NCBI GenBank assembly: GCA_031276105.1
Contig: JAISNS010000336.1
Span: forward strand, 1-8,517
Length of the DNA: 8,517 bases
Direction: 5' to 3'
Source of the DNA: Dysgonamonadaceae bacterium
GTDB lineage: Bacteria > Bacteroidota > Bacteroidia > Bacteroidales > Azobacteroidaceae
The stretch's first letter is position 1, and every line of letters starts with the position of its first letter. A program made the position numbers and the translations under genes. The notes under the pieces are model-generated. The model was given only the letters and a program-made list of their open reading frames with translations, was not told the DNA's origin and made no database searches. Of this stretch, positions 7,037 to 8,517 are shown piece by piece.

Positions 7037-7792
7037 ATGAAACGGTATTTTATTCTTCTTGCTTACAATGGGAAAAACTATTGCGGCTGGCAAATCCAAC
7101 CCAACGGAATGACTGTACAGGAAAAAATAGAACAATCTTTGAGTCTGTTGTTGCGTTCGCCAATATCCGTCACAGGAGCCGGAAGGACAGATACCGGCGT
7201 TCATGCCCGGAAAATGGTCGCTCATTTCGACTACGGCGACGGCGACTTGAATCCGGAAACATTAACAGGCAAACTCAACCGGATATTACCGCCCGACATA
7301 GCCATATATTCGATCGTTCCGGTTCCACAGGAAGCACATGCCCGGTTCGATGCTGTTTCGAGGACATACAAATACTATCTGACACAAGAGAAAAACCCGT
7401 TTTATTACGAAACAGCTTATCTGACAACTCATCCGCTCGACTTCGACCGGATGAATCTGGCGGCCGCTCTTTTACCGGAATATACCGATTTCACGAGTTT
7501 CAGTAAATTGCATACTGATGTGAAAACAAATAACTGCCGGGTCACAAAAGCGGAATGGAAAAAAGAAAACGAATATTGGGTATTCACAATCGAAGCCAAC
7601 CGTTTTTTGCGAAACATGGTGCGGGCTATTGTCGGTACTCTGCTGGAAGTGGGACGCGGAAAATTGTCCGTAGCCGGTTTTCGGAAAGTTATCGAAAGTA
7701 AAGACCGGGGGAATGCCGGAACTTCGGCGCCCGCTCACGCCTTGTTTTTGCACGAAATAGAATACACAAAGGAATTAAGAATTAAGAATTAA
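7037..7792 (+). CDS. truA: tRNA pseudouridine(38-40) synthase TruA
   Basis: Cytoplasmic enzyme that isomerises uridines 38-40 in the anticodon arm of many tRNAs. The 251 residues match the family length. Visible motifs are [15 protein letters not shown] (10-24), the catalytic loop [11 protein letters not shown] (47-57) with nucleophile D52, [14 protein letters not shown] (102-115) with the conserved tyrosine Y111, DFTSF (151-155), and [21 protein letters not shown] (188-208). The ATG at 7037 is chosen over an in-frame ATG at 6989 because homologues begin at [12 protein letters not shown] and the promoter box ends at 7032, inside the longer version. The last residues, KELRIKN, are encoded by an AATTAAG tandem repeat also found at 5378-5395, so this tail may be a recent repeat-derived extension. 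It is probably co-transcribed with the DUF3256 gene downstream. Confidence 0.96.
   Translation: MKRYFILLAYNGKNYCGWQIQPNGMTVQEKIEQSLSLLLRSPISVTGAGRTDTGVHARKMVAHFDYGDGDLNPETLTGKLNRILPPDIAIYSIVPVPQEAHARFDAVSRTYKYYLTQEKNPFYYETAYLTTHPLDFDRMNLAAALLPEYTDFTSFSKLHTDVKTNNCRVTKAEWKKENEYWVFTIEANRFLRNMVRAIVGTLLEVGRGKLSVAGFRKVIESKDRGNAGTSAPAHALFLHEIEYTKELRIKN
7771..7792 (+). repeat. AATTAAG tandem repeat forming the truA 3' end
   Basis: Three overlapping GAATTAA units supply the last codons and the stop of truA. Bases 7771-7788 are identical to 5378-5395. Conserved TruA sequence ends around LFLHEIEY (236-243), so the repeat lies just outside the domain. Confidence 0.7.
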
Positions 7793-7800
7793 AATCGAGT

Positions 7801-7899
7801 ATGAAATATTCAGGTATTATCTACACCCAAGAGAAAGAAAATAAGGTTGTTGCCGAACAAGTCTGCAATACCGAAGAACTCATAATTCATAACTTATAA
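7801..7899 (+). CDS. 32-residue ORF between truA and the DUF3256 gene; doubtful
   Basis: An ATG eight bases after the truA stop opens MKYSGIIYTQEKENKVVAEQ and ends at 7897-7899. The composition is polar, with no signal peptide or membrane segment, and I recognise no family. The last codons (from 7881) fall in an AT-rich stretch of CATAA/TTATAA-like repeats (7881-7904), and the AATTAAG repeat lies just before the start. It could be a small real gene, the remnant of a longer gene trimmed by repeat-mediated deletion, or chance. Confidence 0.25.
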   Translation: MKYSGIIYTQEKENKVVAEQVCNTEELIIHNL

Positions 7900-7910
7900 C
7901 TCATTTACGT

Positions 7911-8517
7911 ATGAAAAGAATAAGTATAGGAATAATCGCCGGATGTATGCTGATTTCCGTCAAAGCCCAACCCGTGAAGGAAATTTTCATTACGACTCCC
8001 GATGTAGCGCTGTTGCCTTTAACTGCCGCCCACCGGATGGATTTGATCGATTTGTATATGAACGATCAGGAAGCTGTCGTTCAAAACAGTTTTGGCGATA
8101 AAGTCGTACTGAATCATTTAACGGAAAATTATTTGAACATTCAATCCGGAAACGCCACAACTGAACTGTTTATTCTGACGTTGGCTAACGAATCCCGAAT
8201 AATCGGTTTAATTCAAACGGTCTGCGCACCGGTCTGCGACAGCCGTCTGGAATTTTACAGTCTTAAATGGAAAAAATTAGATACGGATTTATTCATTTCA
8301 CTCGAAGGAAAATCCGGTTTCATCAAAGAAGACGCCGATTCTCCGGCTTTAGATATTACATTGATGGAATATCATTATGATGCGGAAAAACAATGTTTAT
8401 CGCAAACATATAATACGCCTGCTTATGCAAGTCCGGAAGACCGGGAAATAATAGAGCGAACGATTCGGGAAAAAAACCTGACATATCAATGGAATGGCAT
8501 CCGGTTCGTGCGCCATA
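7911..8517 (+). CDS. DUF3256 family secreted protein (3' end beyond the window)
   Basis: 202 codons are visible and the frame is still open at the window edge. An N-terminal signal peptide (1-19, likely cleavage after VKA before Q20) sends it out of the cytoplasm; C12 in IIAGC resembles a lipobox but sits unusually early, so ordinary cleavage is preferred. DUF3256 features are FITTPDVALLPLTAAHRMDL (26-45), followed by IDLY, and VCAPVCDSRLEFYSLKW (104-120). The family is restricted to Bacteroidales and has no established function; the size and layout suggest a periplasmic protein. The gene lies 118 bp after truA with no TAnnTTTG box or terminator between, so read-through from the truA promoter is likely. 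No Shine-Dalgarno sequence precedes the ATG. Confidence 0.85.
   Translation, partial: MKRISIGIIAGCMLISVKAQPVKEIFITTPDVALLPLTAAHRMDLIDLYMNDQEAVVQNSFGDKVVLNHLTENYLNIQSGNATTELFILTLANESRIIGLIQTVCAPVCDSRLEFYSLKWKKLDTDLFISLEGKSGFIKEDADSPALDITLMEYHYDAEKQCLSQTYNTPAYASPEDREIIERTIREKNLTYQWNGIRFVRH

Noticed and set aside
7030..7506. 158-codon ORF overlapping truA
   Set aside because: It is a frame shadow of the well-supported truA gene, with no independent motif.
7911..7946. Lipoprotein signal in the DUF3256 protein (C12)
   Set aside because: The cysteine comes after too short a hydrophobic stretch, while a normal signal peptidase site follows at A19.

Overview
The window looks like Bacteroidota, most likely Bacteroidales. 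Three things point there: five promoter elements fit the phylum's -7 consensus TAnnTTTG; the protein families are typical (DUF3256, FeoB-associated Cys-rich protein, CHU_C-associated Ig-like and Fibrobacter-succinogenes-type surface domains, short GT3 glycogen synthase); and start codons follow AT-rich leaders without Shine-Dalgarno sequences. Both ends are cut: a leftward gene begins at base 34 and leaves the window, and a rightward DUF3256 gene is open at base 8517.

Left block (1-4623). A leftward promoter at 76-110 serves the truncated gene at 34..1. A 54-residue FeoB-associated protein (207-371, +) starts four bases after its own TAnnTTTG box. It converges with, and overlaps by 20 bp, a leftward two-gene glycogen operon: GT3 glycogen synthase (4586..2931), then alpha-glucan phosphorylase (2919..352), 11 bp apart, driven from a box at 4616-4623. 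One enzyme extends glycogen and the other degrades it to glucose 1-phosphate. The operon's intrinsic terminator (332..291, -) lies inside the coding sequence of the small Cys-rich gene, so that DNA serves both genes.

Middle block (4624-5435). About 0.8 kb has no convincing conserved gene but is full of structure: two CCCTACGGG hairpins, a near-ideal rightward promoter (TTTG, 20 bp, TACATTTG; 4855-4886), a 25-bp perfect palindrome nested with a longer inverted repeat, an (AC)19 microsatellite, a cluster of 38-nt palindromic repeats with compensatory stem changes and one inverted copy, and AATTAAG tandem repeats. I saw no other TAnnTTTG box between this promoter and the surface-protein gene at 5436, so the block may be a long leader. 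The (AC)n tract is a candidate for slippage-based variation.

Right block (5436-8517). A secreted multidomain surface protein (5436-6836) ends in a clear intrinsic terminator (6869-6913). truA follows (7037-7792), apparently leaderless, then a doubtful 32-residue ORF, then the start of a secreted DUF3256 protein, probably read from the truA promoter.
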